Source: Basidiobolus meristosporus CBS 931.73 (lineage: Eukaryota; Basidiobolomycota; Basidiobolomycetes; Basidiobolales; Basidiobolaceae). Taken from it: a DNA stretch of 28,393 bases. The stretch is from assembly GCA_002104905.1 (NCBI GenBank), contig MCFE01000883.1:1-28393 (forward strand), in the 5' to 3' direction. The notes beneath the pieces are model-generated. The model made no database searches and was not told the DNA's origin. It was given only the letters and a program-made list of their open reading frames with translations. How positions within the stretch are numbered: position 1 is the first letter of the stretch; the number at the start of each line of letters is the position of its first letter. The position numbers and the translations under genes were made by a program. Below are positions 17,703 through 27,260 of this stretch, one piece after another.

Positions 17703-19037
17703 TCACACTTCGGTCTCAGTGATGATTGGTGGATCATCATGAAACGGTTTCAGATGGGCTGGCGCTACGTTGCTGATTGTCTTATTATTCAGGGTGATGG
17801 TGTACTTTGGTCCGTGGTCCAAACTGATAACGTTGCATGGGCCAATCCATCGGGGTGTAAATTGTGGGCAGAACTTGAGGCCTGCAACAGTTTGGTCATA
17901 CCACACCTTATTGCCTGGTTTCCACTTTTGTCTTGTTAGTTTCTCATTTTTGGGTGGAGGGGGAAGGTGCTTGTCGACATTTTCAAATACTTGTATGTAT
18001 AGGTGGGCGATACGGTGTATCAACCTTTCTATATAGTTGTTATGTGTTGTCAGGGGGACACCTTCCATTGTCAATCCAGCTTCCTCCCACCACTTGGGTC
18101 TTTGTCCATATAGGATTTCATATGGGGAGAAACCCGTCGTTTTATTTGGTGTGGTGCGCATTGCTAGGAGTGTCAGTGGGAGCAGCTCGGCCCATGATTG
18201 GGGAAGTTCCCAGTGAAGCTTCTCCAGTATGCGGCAACACGTCTGGTTCATCCTCTTGGTTAATCCGTTAGTCTGGGGGTGATACGTGGCCGTGAAGACT
18301 TGTTTCACGCCCATCATTTTGTACAGGTGGGCCACGGTGTTGTTCAGGAAGGAACCACCATTGTTGGACAGGAGTATCTGAGGATATCCGTGTCGGCAGA
18401 TGAGGTGTTCTAGAATGAATTGGGCGGTTGTCTTCTGATCTTTATTGCGGACGGCTTGGGCTTCTACCCACTTTGAGAAATAATTGGTAACAATTATTAT
18501 GTATCGTTCTCCTTTCTTTGTTTTCATAAAGGGGCCAACAAAGTCAATCCCTACTCGGTGGAAGGGCAGGTCAACCGGTATTGGTGCGGTTGTCCCTATC
18601 TTCTGACTCCGGTTGAATCTTTCGCAAGTGGTGCATCTTTGTAATGTATTTGTAACGTTGGTCATCATTTTTCGCCAATAAAACGTTTTTCTTAACATCT
18701 TATATGTTGTCAGGGGGTTAGCGTGTCCTAATGACATATGTCTTTCTTGTATGATTTCTTCACGGGCTGCTAGTGGGGGTACCTTGGCTCTGGACTGTCC
18801 TTGGAGGAACCATAGTTGATTTTCTTGTACTTTGTACTGACACCATTTCCTTTGAAATTCTCTCTTCTGTTTGTTTGTAACAATGTGTTTGGGATACCTC
18901 CCTTTCTTTTTAAAGCAGATTACGACCTTGTACTCATCACTGACACGTATTTGGCAAACGGGATAGAGACTGAGGAAGTCTGCGTCCTGGTGTTTCTTGC
19001 CAGCGTGGTGAATTATTTCAAAGTTGTATTGCTGTAG
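17703..19037 (-). pseudogene. Integrase segment of family C pol
   Basis: Begins with the RNase H tail (YNFEIIHHAGKKHQDADFLS) and then the integrase: HHCC zinc domain about 18755-18610, core about 18590-18150 and GPY/F-like C-terminal domain about 17880-17790. No chromodomain is seen after it. Two of the three DDE residues are replaced (Asp to Asn at 18363-18365, Glu to Lys at 18255-18257). The frame ends with TAA at 17703. Confidence 0.9.
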
Positions 19038-19040
19038 TCA

Positions 19041-20960
19041 TAGGGCCCAACATGCTAGTCGGCCGGTAAAGTCATTAGTTTTCATCAGCCAGACCAGTGC
19101 ACTGTGGTCCGTTACTATTGTGAATTGGCGACCATGTATGTATGTATGGAATTGTTTAATTGAATAAACAACAGCCAGATGTTCTATCTTGGTAACGGGG
19201 TAGTGGCGTTTGTGTTTGTTTAGCAAACGGCTCACGTAACCAATTGGGTGGGATTTGCCGGGTTGGTGGTATTGTCCCAGTACGGCGCCTATACAGGTGA
19301 GGCTTCCATCACAGTTAATAAAAAATCTTGCATCCCAATTGGGAAATTGTAACACTGGCGGTGACGTCAGGGAATGTTTCAGCTGATCAAATGCTCTCTT
19401 TTGAGGCTCCAACCATACAAAACACTGGCCCTTTTGCGTCAATTCATATAGGGGGGCTGCTATCGTCGCGAAGTTTTTGACAAAGCGGCGATAGTAGCCG
19501 GCTAATCCTAGGAATCCCAACACTGCATTAATGTCCTTTGGTGCAGGTGCATTTTGAACGGCTTTCAGGAGTGACGTAGATGGGTATATTCCATCTGCCG
19601 AGATCTTGTGGCCCAGGAACACCAATTTTGTATACAGGAAATGGCACTTCTTGGGATGTAGTTTGAGTTGGTTCTCGAGGAGGGATGTCAGGATACATTG
19701 CACGTCGTGTATATGTTCTTCTACATTGGGGGAATATATCGTGATGTTGTCCAGATACACAAGGGCGCATTCCCATCGTAGATTTCCTAGCACCTTGTCA
19801 ATCATCCTTTGGAACGTAGCGGGGGCATTGCACAAGCCAAAGGGTAGTTGGTTCCATTTGTATAATCCAAACAATGTTATAAAAGCGGTTTTGGGTCAAT
19901 CTTCTGGGGCTACTTTTACTTGCCAATACCCGGAGATTAAGTCAAGAGAGCTAAAATATTTAGCTCCGATTAATCTGTCCAAGAGGTTGTCTATTTGCGG
20001 TAGCGGATACACGTCCTTCCGGGTGACGGCGTTCAATTTCCGGTAGTCGATGCAAAAGTGTCGCTTTCCGTCTTTCTTTGGGACTATCACTACGGGGGAG
20101 GCCCACGGAAACTGGCTCTCTGTAATGATGTCGTCTTTCAATAAAGTTTCAATTGTCTCTTTGATATAGTCTGTGTCAATTTTCAAATTCCTATAGGCTT
20201 TTTGCTTGATGGGGTATTTGTTGGCAAGGTGGATTTGGTGATATACCCCAGGTATATGACCAATTACTTGGTTCTTAGAGAATACTCGGGCAAGCGGACG
20301 TATTCCTTCTAGGAATTTGTCTTGTAACGTAGGCGGTAGACCAGGGTCCACATCTAGTTTGGGGAGTTCTTCTTCTGGTTCTTTGTTTGGAGGTGGTCCT
20401 TGGTCGTTTCTGTCAACTTCCTCTAAGTTTAACAATGGCACTCCTCTAGGCAATGTCACCATGTGTTGCCCGTTGTTAACCACTAAGCATTTCAGGCTTT
20501 GCGTTTCAAATTTTGGTGGTATCCATACTTTAGGGATTGAGATTCCTTCCAGTTGCTTGGATGCTTTTGCTGCGGTTATCATTCTTCCGCTTGTTGAATA
20601 AGCTATTGGTGTTTCTAATGAGATCACCGTCTCACTGGCAGGTGGTATTTTTATCACCTTTTGTGTGATGATCGGAGACTGCAACGGTTTCACCTCTTCA
20701 ATTGTCACACTGTTGCTACGCGCCTTGCTCTCATTGGTGATATGAATCAGTGGGATACTCTTGGTATCCCACCTGAGTTCAGATGCACTGTAAAGTATAT
20801 CCATCTTATGTTGGATAAACCAACTCTCGCCAATGAGTAAGCCATTGGCTGCAACGGGTAGGACCACGACATCTTGGCGTATTATCAAGTTGCCTAGCCA
20901 AATAGGGCAATTAGGCACCACACCTATCGTTGTATCCAGTTGGTCATTTGCTAGCCGTAC
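19041..20960 (-). pseudogene. Reverse transcriptase and RNase H segment of family C pol
   Basis: After the protease end, RT is recognisable from the KQKAYRNLKIDTDYIKETI primer-grip region through FCIDYRKLNAVTRKDVYPLP, SSLDLISGYWQVKVAPED, the stop at 19896, then FGLCNAPATFQRMIDKVLG and ALVYLDNITIYSP. The connection VLGFLGLAGYYRRFVKNFA follows, then an RNase H domain (FINCDGSLTCIGAVLGQ, HYPVTKIEHLAVVYSIKQF, FTIVTDHSALVWL). RNase H acidic residues are retained, but the second Asp of RT YLDD is Asn, which should abolish polymerase activity. Confidence 0.9.
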
Positions 20961-21401
20961 TCAAATGGTGTTGTTGGGGACTATATTTAGTTTTAGACGT
21001 TTTGCTAATGACTCTGACATGATCAACGTAGAGGATCCTGTGTTGATAAGGGCAAGAATCTCCTTATTCTCTATATGTACCCTTACGTATGTACCTTTAT
21101 TTGGTTTTTGCAGGACCGTCTGGTTGACATGGAGGGTTGTTATCTCCTTCAATCCCTCTATCAGTTCCTTGACTAGAGCCGGGGCCAGTCCCAGTAAATT
21201 GGTTATTGGGAGGGTTGCCTTGGTTTGCTCTAGTACCTTCATTATGGGGAATAGGCCATGGGAAGACGTGCTAGCGTTCTTCGTTCGCTTTAACACTTCT
21301 TCCCAAGGTTCATTCCGTACTTCTTCACCTAATTCCACGCTCTTTCCTTTTGACGGAACCTCTACTACAGGTTCCTTTGCCTCCTCTCTAGAAGCATCAT
21401 G
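20961..21401 (-). pseudogene. Protease segment of family C pol
   Basis: Segment between the first and second pol stops. An aspartic protease of the retropepsin type is indicated by LINTGSSTLIMSESLAKRL (about 21050-20990), where Asp of the catalytic triplet is Asn. The protein would mature Gag and Pol. The segment before it is polar (EVLKRTKNASTSSH) and looks like a linker from gag. The rest of the protease (RTIG-like second strand) follows the stop at 20961. Confidence 0.8.
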
Positions 21402-21445
21402 TCAACGCTTCTTCTTCCGCACTTTGATTGTCCTGACCGGAGGGC

Positions 21446-22318
21446 TTAGATTGACTGAGTCCCGTTGGCCTCCTGGCAAGGGACTCTGTCTTTTGACGCC
21501 TTCTTCTCTTTTGTGTCCAGTATGGCTTCTCTTCCGTACCGTTTTTCACATTCATGGGCCCGGTGACCTACTTCTCCACACACATAACACGGATACTGTT
21601 GTCGCGGTTGTTCCATCTGTTGGGTCAGGACTTGAACCTGGGCCTTTAGATCTACAACAGCTTCCCAGAGTTTATCACCTTCTTTAGGGACTTCTTGGAT
21701 ATTGTTGATCGAGAGTTCTTGGACCTTTTGCCGTAATTCCTCTAACTCACGGTCTTTTGGGGAGGCAATTTTTCTTTTCTTACGGGGGATCCCTGTCCTT
21801 CGATCATTCGTATCACTATAGGGTAGCCCCCATAGCAAGATGACCCCTTGTACTCGTTCAACCAACTCTTGCAACGTTTTACATCCCTGTTGTTCTTTGG
21901 ACGCCCTACGTCTTATTTTGTCATCTAAGCCCATGATGTAATACCTCATGAGCTGTTGTTCGGCGATTTTGTCCTTTGGGAGACATTGAACTCGTTGGAG
22001 AAACAGTTCAGTGTAGGCTTCATAGCTTTCACTGCTTTTCTTCCGCAAGGACAGTAGAAGGGCTTTGTAGTGGTATCCTTTGGCATATAGAAAGCGTGTC
22101 TTGTAGGCTTCTTCTAGTGCATCCCAGTCATCTTTGACTGCGTCTTCCAACCCATAATGCCATTGCCATGCTGACCCTTCCATATGTCTTGCAAACTCTC
22201 TTACTTTCTTATTGTCATCCCATCCAGCATCAACCGCAACTCTCTCAAACTTATCAAACCACTCAAGGGCTTTCTCTCTTGTTCCCTTGTATGTTTTTAG
22301 TTTGATTGTAGTAGTCAT
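21446..22318 (-). CDS. gag: Gag polyprotein of family C gypsy element
   Basis: 290 codons from an ATG at 22318, about 40 bp after the 5' LTR, to TAA at 21446. It would form the virus-like particle of the retrotransposon. The first about 170 residues look like a Ty3/gypsy capsid domain (ALEWFDKFERVA, FARHMEGSAWQWHYG, LFLQRVQCLPKD). Near residue 250 is a CCHC zinc knuckle, CYVCGEVGHRAHEC, for RNA binding. The frame is intact, with no stop or frameshift, unlike pol. The pol frame is in -1 relative to gag and overlaps its last 30 or more codons, so pol would need -1 frameshifting; I found no obvious slippery heptamer. Confidence 0.92.
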   Translation of the reverse strand: MTTTIKLKTYKGTREKALEWFDKFERVAVDAGWDDNKKVREFARHMEGSAWQWHYGLEDAVKDDWDALEEAYKTRFLYAKGYHYKALLLSLRKKSSESYEAYTELFLQRVQCLPKDKIAEQQLMRYYIMGLDDKIRRRASKEQQGCKTLQELVERVQGVILLWGLPYSDTNDRRTGIPRKKRKIASPKDRELEELRQKVQELSINNIQEVPKEGDKLWEAVVDLKAQVQVLTQQMEQPRQQYPCYVCGEVGHRAHECEKRYGREAILDTKEKKASKDRVPCQEANGTQSI

Positions 22319-22340
22319 TACCTCACTTGTGCTTATTTCC

Positions 22341-22357
22341 GCAGAGACGGCACCAAA
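22341..22357 (-). other. Primer-binding site of family C element
   Basis: In element sense the LTR end is followed, after two bases, by TGGTGCCGTCTCTGCGG. The TGG plus following bases are complementary to a tRNA 3' end reading GACGGCACCA. I cannot name the tRNA from the sequence. Gag starts about 23 bp further on. Confidence 0.65.
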
Positions 22358-22359
22358 TA

Positions 22360-22746
22360 TGTGGGTTGTTACTGACTGTACTTGGTAAGTGGGAGAGCTT
22401 GTAGGTCAAGTCAGTACCACTTGGTTCAGAATAGCTTCCAATAGAAGGTAGCAAGGTAATAAAGACTTCTGTTTATTTCGTCCAAATCTCATTGTTCTTC
22501 CTGGTTCAATTGGGTAGATATATATATCACTTGGGGGGGCTTAGACAATAGACAATGTGTTATAAAATAGGGGTGTGAACACCTTCCTGTTATGGTAAGT
22601 GTTCTAACTAGATAAGGGCAGGGATAGGAGGGGAGGACGCGTGGGGGAATCATAGGGAGGGTACTGGAGGACTTTGGGTAGGACTCTGGAGGGAACTCTT
22701 GGGAGAACTCTTGGGCAAAGAGTGGGTACTACATTGAGTACTCACA
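22360..22746 (-). repeat. 5' LTR of family C element
   Basis: 387 bp, same ends as the copy at 14898. As the element is on the minus strand this is the upstream, promoter-bearing LTR. In element sense a TATTTTATAAC string (plus-strand 22559-22569) precedes gag by about 240 bp and is the likeliest core promoter; this is inference. Confidence 0.95.
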
Positions 22747-22751
22747 CAAAG

Positions 22752-23668
22752 AACTTGCTCAGAGTTTTCCAAGAGTTGTATGTATTGACACAAGTGACTG
22801 TGTAAGAAAAATACAAAGGTGGAACTTCAGGCTTTTGCAACACTCTCAATCAGCTTAATATTCATATAGCTAATCCTGATTGAGATCAAAGATACTCCAG
22901 CTTGCATGCATTATAATAGTTTGGCATATACCCCTACAAGCATTTCATCTGTAAGTCAGTAACCTAAGTTAGCAAGGCAATTCTCTAGAGTAGTATATAT
23001 GAAATGATCTCAGTAAACTTGCATAGTTCAAGTATAAAAAGTAAGATATCAACCTAATTGTATACATTCTTCATTATTTAAAATAATGTGGCAGGGGGTT
23101 TTGCCATAAGCCTGAGTCTCTGAAAAGCTTTCTGAGCCACATTGCTTCCTTTGCAGCCTCAAGGGCTGCCATATACTCTGTTGCTGTGCTTAAAGTGATA
23201 TAGCTGGTACTATATTAAGTTCTACAAAGTTGCTCCTTTATAGTGAGGCAAGATGTAACCAGCAGCAGATCTTCTTTTTCTTATATTTTGTCACCGGTCA
23301 GCTTCAAAGTAGCCCTCAGGATCCTGTTCTGAAACTTGATAGGTGTGCCATAAGCATGTATCAGCAGCTCTGTGTAAGTATCTATAAGTTACCTTAACTG
23401 CTGTATTATAATAAAATTATTAATTTGATCAAGCTGGTAGACAACACCCACTGAATACACAATATCTGGAAAGGAGAAGAGTCATAAAGTATTCTTCTTT
23501 GACTTCTTTATTTATGTTATGCAGCTGTAGTAGCAGATTTTGAATGTAATATATAGAGTATGCTCTTTCATGGATCAGATATCTTGCCATATCAATGATT
23601 GACCTGCTGGTATACTCTGATACTCCATTTTGTGGCAAGGAATAGGGTACTATAGTCCCTTGGCTCAT
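22752..23668 (-). pseudogene. Copia pol remnant 1 (integrase, RT end, RNase H)
   Basis: On the minus strand, 23668-23480 reads TIVPYSLPQNGVSEYTSRSI then IDMARYLIHE, the PY.PQQNGVAER.NR.I..MAR motif of copia integrase (third catalytic Glu region). A deletion then removes almost all RT; near 23345-23250 SEQDPEGYFEAD and RRSAAGYI mark the RT/RNase H boundary, and 23220-23090 reads ITLSTATEYMAALEAAKEAM then WLRKLF, the RNase H STAEAEYMA motif. Its tail is readable to about 22860 (ENCLANLGY, TDEMLVGVYAKLL). Many stops and shifts; not functional. Confidence 0.75.
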
Positions 23669-24164
23669 CCTGTGAGTTTTGCTGGTGCAGACAAAGAGCT
23701 TTGCAGTAACTTGTCTACCATTGCCCTGGCATATTCCTACATTTGCTCACAGGCTTATCTTGCCATTAGTGCCCTTAGCCCCATGAGCTTAGACAGAGCT
23801 TCTTCCTTTCTTTACATGATAATTAAAGCTGATTTGTCCAAGCATTCATTGCCAAAGCACCAGTGCATCATCACTAATATTACTTATATTGGCCTTAAGA
23901 TTTAATGGAATGTAAGTTTAATCTGTTCAGATTTTGAGCTTTATACCCAAAGCAATGTGAGCTTCATTCAATATTATGATTCTGCATCCAAGATAACTGT
24001 ATCTGAGGCTGAGTCTCCATGCTGTTGCCGTCTTAGAGTCAATAGAGCTGTGAGGGTCTTGGAGGTATTGAAAGTGATTTGGCGAACAATTATATTATAT
24101 GGCTTTCACTTGATATTTATTGATTGTAAAATAGCAATTAGACTTTTGCATGATTGTGGCATAG
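23669..24164. other. Unassigned sequence upstream of copia remnant 1
   Basis: About 500 bp in which I recognise nothing firm. By position (minus strand, upstream of the copia integrase motif) 23669-23905 may be earlier integrase sequence, but no HHCC motif or catalytic Asp is readable. Open frames on the plus strand here show no family resemblance. Confidence 0.3.
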
Positions 24165-24410
24165 CAAAATTGTAGAGAAGATCTAGGGAGCTCCCAACAA
24201 CATGTGTGCAAGGTTTGGGGCTGTCTGGACAACTTTGAGAAGTTTCATGTTCAGGGTATTTGATATTCTGATGAGAATATTCTAGGTAAATCCCAACAAG
24301 AAATTTGGTCATTATTTTGTGAGATTTGTAGGTAATGATCTAAGCAACTATGTCAGGTGAATACTCAGGTGCAAGTACAAATATATAAAATACTCAAACT
24401 CAACTGAACA
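24165..24410. repeat. Second copy of the repeat interrupted by family C
   Basis: Uninterrupted relative of 14770-14892 plus 22752-22830. CAACAAGAAATTTGG near 24291-24306 corresponds to the insertion point CTGCAAAGAACTTGC of the family C element. It lies directly downstream of the minus-strand copia remnant 2, consistent with a copia LTR or 3' flank. Confidence 0.5.
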
Positions 24411-24426
24411 TTCAAACAGACTTGTC

Positions 24427-24775
24427 CTAATCTTGACCCAAAATGTTAAATCTGCCTCTCGCTAATTGATTGGCAATTATGTCTGTGATTATATCTTCTA
24501 TAGAACAGTAAACTAAGTTAACTAAGCTATTCTCTATAGCTTCCTTTATGAAATGATGTCTAATAACTATGTGCTCAGCTTTAGCATGAGAAGCTATATT
24601 TCTACCTGATTGTATACATCCTTGATTATCCATATAAAAAGTAAGCATTTCTTGATATAAATATAAATCTTCAATGAGCTTTCTTGAAAATATTGCTTTT
24701 TGTGAAGCTTTACAGGAAGTTGTATACTCTGCCTATGTTGTGGAAAGTGCCACAGTAGATCACTATCTTAAATTC
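24427..24775 (-). pseudogene. Copia RNase H remnant 2
   Basis: The minus-strand frame 24648-24427 reads MDNQGCIQSGRNIASHAKAE then HIVIRHHFIKEAIEN, the (C)DNQG...H.R.KHIDIRYHFIRE motif at the end of copia pol, followed by the ADxLTK-like region (IIANQLARGRF). Upstream to about 24775, in shifted frames, an ASQKAIFSRKLIEDLYL segment corresponds to the EAEY...A..E..WLR.LL region. The remnant stops where the family B LTR begins at 24816, so the rest of the element is absent. Confidence 0.75.
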
Positions 24776-24815
24776 CATGATTTTACACTTTACAGTGAAG
24801 AAAGGTTATTACAAG

Positions 24816-25182
24816 TGTTATGATCTACCACTTAACTGCTTAGGCTAGATCAAAATTTGGTCAAATCAATTACTTTTATGGTTAGCCTTTCAGTACATCA
24901 GTGTTATCTATCAGATCAGTAGCATTAGTCAGCAAATTAATCAGCAGATCCTTATCAGACAGAAATAGATATATTAAGTAGGGTTTAATTGGGTGATGAT
25001 GATGCAATCAAATGAGTCATCAGCCACAGCCTACATTAGGCAATTCAACTAGTCAGCAATTAATATGGCAAAAACATATAAGAAGCTGGTGGAACCTCAA
25101 TAAAATTCAGTTCAAGTTTTAGCAAATATAATACTAGCTAAACTCTCCATTCCTCTACAACTCTTATACCAATGCCATAACA
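24816..25182 (+). repeat. 5' LTR of family B gypsy element
   Basis: TGTTATGATC...CCATAACA, 367 bp. It matches the LTRs at 6260, 11093 and 25796 (minus), including the CAGACAGAAATAGATATATT and GGGTGATGATGATGCAATCA segments. Its end is set by the primer-binding site that follows. Confidence 0.85.
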
Positions 25183-25202
25183 TTGGTAGCAACAATAACT
25201 AG
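25183..25202 (+). other. Primer-binding site of family B gypsy element
   Basis: TTGGTAGCAACAATAAC follows the LTR directly. TGGTAGC is what the 3' end of initiator tRNA-Met would pair with (as in TGGTAGCGCC of several yeast elements); the following CG would have become CA. The tRNA identity is therefore a guess. Confidence 0.5.
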
Positions 25203-25795
25203 TAACCTCTCTTGCAAAGAAAGAAGAAGCCTCCCTCAAGATCTCAGAGAATCAATAGTGGAAGAATGCAATGCAGCAAACCCTGGCCCAATAGCAACAG
25301 TTACTGCAGATCTTTAGCCAGCAACAACAAGGAATGACTACCATGGCCCAAAGCCAGCCAAACCCTGTCAAGAACAGCTTTAGTGTGAAGGTCAACCAGT
25401 ACCATGGTAGAGTCAATGCAAAACTGGGAACTTGGTTTGTCCCAATTGAAGAAGCTTTAAGGCTCAGGGAATTGCTCCAGAAAGCAAGTTAAATTATGCA
25501 GCCTCTTACCTAGCAGATGCAGCTTCACAGTGGCACCTCAACAAGATCAGGTCAGCCACCATGATGCAATGCTCTACAATCCCTACCTGGGATTAGTTGG
25601 TGTAGGAAATTCAGGATGATTTTGAACCTCCACACCAGCAGACACTACTAAGAAGAAAGTTGAAGACACTCAGACAGAGAGGAATGGTCCAAGAGTACAT
25701 CTATGAATATAGATGTCTACTTGGACAACTTGAAAGAATGGACCCTCTAGATCAAGTGGAATACCTTATTGATGAGTAGAAGGACAGAACTTGAG
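25200..25795 (+). pseudogene. gag remnant of family B gypsy element
   Basis: Readable pieces in two frames: VKVNQYHGRVNAKLGTW and EEALRLREL near 25387-25475, then NYAASYLADAASQWHLNKIR at about 25493-25550, and QTLLRRKLKTLRQRGMVQEY then CLLGQLERMDPLDQVEYL at about 25640-25775. This matches the gypsy capsid layout (W..........A..L...A..W, then F...F.......L..L.Q...V..Y...F). A Gln-rich stretch precedes it (GAATGCAATGCAGCAAACC region). No zinc knuckle remains, since the element is cut at 25795. Contains TAA/TAG codons and at least one frameshift. Confidence 0.65.
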
Positions 25796-26161
25796 TTACA
25801 AGTCTTGGTATAAGAGTTATAGAGGAATAGGGAGTTTAGCTAGTATTGTATTCATTAAGACTTGAACTGATCTTTATTGTGGTTCCAGCAGCTCCTTATA
25901 CTCATTTGCCAGATCAATTGCTGACTAATTGTTTATCCTAATTTAGGCTGTGGCTGATGACTCATTTAATTGCATCATCATCACCCAATTAAACCCTACT
26001 TAATATATCTATTTCTGTCTGATAAGGATCTGCTGACTCATTTGCTGACTAATACTACTGATTGGATAGATAATACCAACGTACTGATAAGTTAAACATA
26101 TAACTAATTGATTTGACTAAAAACTGATCTAACTCAAAAATCCAAGTGGTAGATCATTATA
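25796..26161 (-). repeat. 3' LTR of the right-hand family B gypsy element
   Basis: On the minus strand starts TATAATGATC (from TGTAATGATC) directly after the polypurine tract and ends GACTTGTAA at 25796; 366 bp. The LTR is inverted relative to the one at 24816-25182, 613 bp away. Confidence 0.85.
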
Positions 26162-26172
26162 TTCTCCCCTAC
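26162..26172 (-). other. Polypurine tract with embedded pol stop, family B
   Basis: In element sense GTAGGGGAGAA precedes the LTR; the last pol codons CAA CTT TGG are followed by TAG, which forms the beginning of the tract. The same arrangement is seen at 11082-11092. Confidence 0.75.
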
Positions 26173-27240
26173 CAAAGTTGAGAGGGTTCTGCTGAATCTC
26201 TTTTCTTGTGATACCAATATCTTGATGGTTCAGTATTATCAGCAAGTCTTGCAAGCTTGAGTCTGTCTCTATGTACTAAGTCTTCCCAGATACTGCCTTT
26301 TTGTCCACTAGTTGTAAGTTGCAAATTGACATTCTCTGATGATCTTGAACGGTCCTGTCCATTGTGGCTCAAACTTCTTCCAGGTGCAGTTTTTTAGCAA
26401 TACAAAGTTCCCAACTGTCAATGCTTTGGTGCTATAGTTTTTAAATCTCTGCTTAATCTTTTCTGCACTTTGAGATACTTTGGTCTGTGCCTCTTGACAT
26501 CTTTGTTCCAGTTGCTGGTATCTATTTGGATGACTGAGTTCATCTTCTAAGGTGTCTGTAAGCTTTGGTTGTGCAAGATCTCCTGGAATCCCTGGTTCAC
26601 ATCCATACACCAAGTCCAATGGTAATTCTTGGGAGGGGTTGTGTACTCTGACTCTGCATGCAAAGAGTGCTTGGTCTATATACCCATCCCATCTACTGAC
26701 AACTCCATTTGCATACTTGGTCTGCATTTTTCCAAATAAGCCAATAAACCATTCAGTGACACCTTTAGTTCCAGGGTGATATGCCAAGGTTTTCCAGTGT
26801 TTGATCTGCTGCATTTCCAGGTAAGCCTCTAATGTCTTTGCCATAAAGTTTGCACCTCTGTTGGATAGAATCTCTACAGGGCATCCAAACTCCATAAGGA
26901 TCTTGAGGTAGATGAAACTTACAACTTCTTTTTCACTGGCTACAGGTACAGCTTTAGCCACTGACCATTTAGTGGTATGGTCAATTGCTACTAGGATCCA
27001 ACAGTTGCATTTCCTGGTAGTTGGCAGTCTTCCAGTTACGTCAATTCCCCATTTTTTAAATGGTCTTACAGGCTCTAAGAACAGTGTGTGGCAATTCTCT
27101 GTGGTTGGCTTTGGTAGATTTGGTAATTTGGGCATGTTTTCACTAGCTTCTCAATGTCATGTTTCATTCTGGGCCACCATACTCTGGCTTTCACAAGGCT
27201 ATAGGTCCATCTCCATTGTGTAGCTTATGTATTAAATCCA
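26169..27240 (-). pseudogene. Integrase of right-hand family B gypsy element
   Basis: Main open frame 27135-26308 (element sense). Catalytic core: WGIDVTGRLPT with the first Asp, then EILSNRGANFM, where the expected Asp is Asn (AAC at 26860-26862, in a TCC-AAC context that fits CpG decay), and GVTEWFIGLFGKM with the Glu retained and an expected Arg replaced by Trp (CGG to TGG fits). The zinc domain lies upstream in other frames (VKTCPN.. near 27140-27160), so a frameshift lies close to 27130. The C-terminus has a WTGPFKII (GPF/Y) motif; a second shift near 26340 moves the end into a frame reading VHRDRLKLARLADNTEPSRY and ending QLW with TAG at 26169. Confidence 0.85.
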
Positions 27241-27260
27241 GGCAAGCAACATAAGGGCAA

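Larger units (their letters stand above)
17703..21530 (-). pseudogene. pol: Pol polyprotein of family C gypsy element, disabled
   Basis: One continuous frame of about 1,250 codons, open in -1 relative to gag, carries protease, RT, RNase H and integrase in Ty3/gypsy order and ends at 17703. It is cut by four in-frame TGA codons at 21402-21404, 20961-20963, 19896-19898 and 19038-19040, each where CGA (Arg) fits. Catalytic residues are also altered: protease D(S/T)G reads NTGSS (AAC at 21042-21044), RT YLDD reads YLDN (19746-19748), integrase SDNGG reads SNNGG (18363-18365), and the third integrase Glu reads Lys in GLTKRMN (18255-18257). All eight changes fit a transition at a CpG. No frameshift was found. 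Integrase HHCC (RHMSLGHAN ... CTTC) and first Asp (GIDFVGPF) remain, as does a GPF/Y-like C-terminus (WIGPCNVISLDHG). Confidence 0.93.
14893..22751 (-). mobile_element. Complete Ty3/gypsy retrotransposon, family C
   Basis: Two 387-bp LTRs (14898-15284 and 22360-22746) with TG...CA ends are flanked by a perfect 5-bp duplication CAAAG (14893-14897 and 22747-22751). Internal order on the minus strand: primer-binding site, gag, pol (protease, RT, RNase H, integrase), and a third ORF. The LTRs differ at only about six positions, all transitions, so insertion is recent compared with everything around it. The third ORF is split by a nested solo LTR of family A. Coding capacity is lost through CpG-type transitions (see pol). 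Confidence 0.97.
24816..25795 (+). mobile_element. 5' end of a family B gypsy element
   Basis: 5' LTR, primer-binding site and a decayed gag, then an abrupt join at 25795/25796 to the LTR end of an oppositely oriented family B element. The rest of this element (pol, 3' LTR) is absent. Nearly CpG-free. Confidence 0.8.

Noticed and set aside
19606-20046. 146-codon plus-strand open frame
   Set aside because: Antisense to the RT domain of family C pol; shadow frame.
20833-21687. 284-codon open frame on the plus strand
   Set aside because: It is the complement of gag and protease of the family C element; the translation has no family resemblance and the minus strand shows the real domains.
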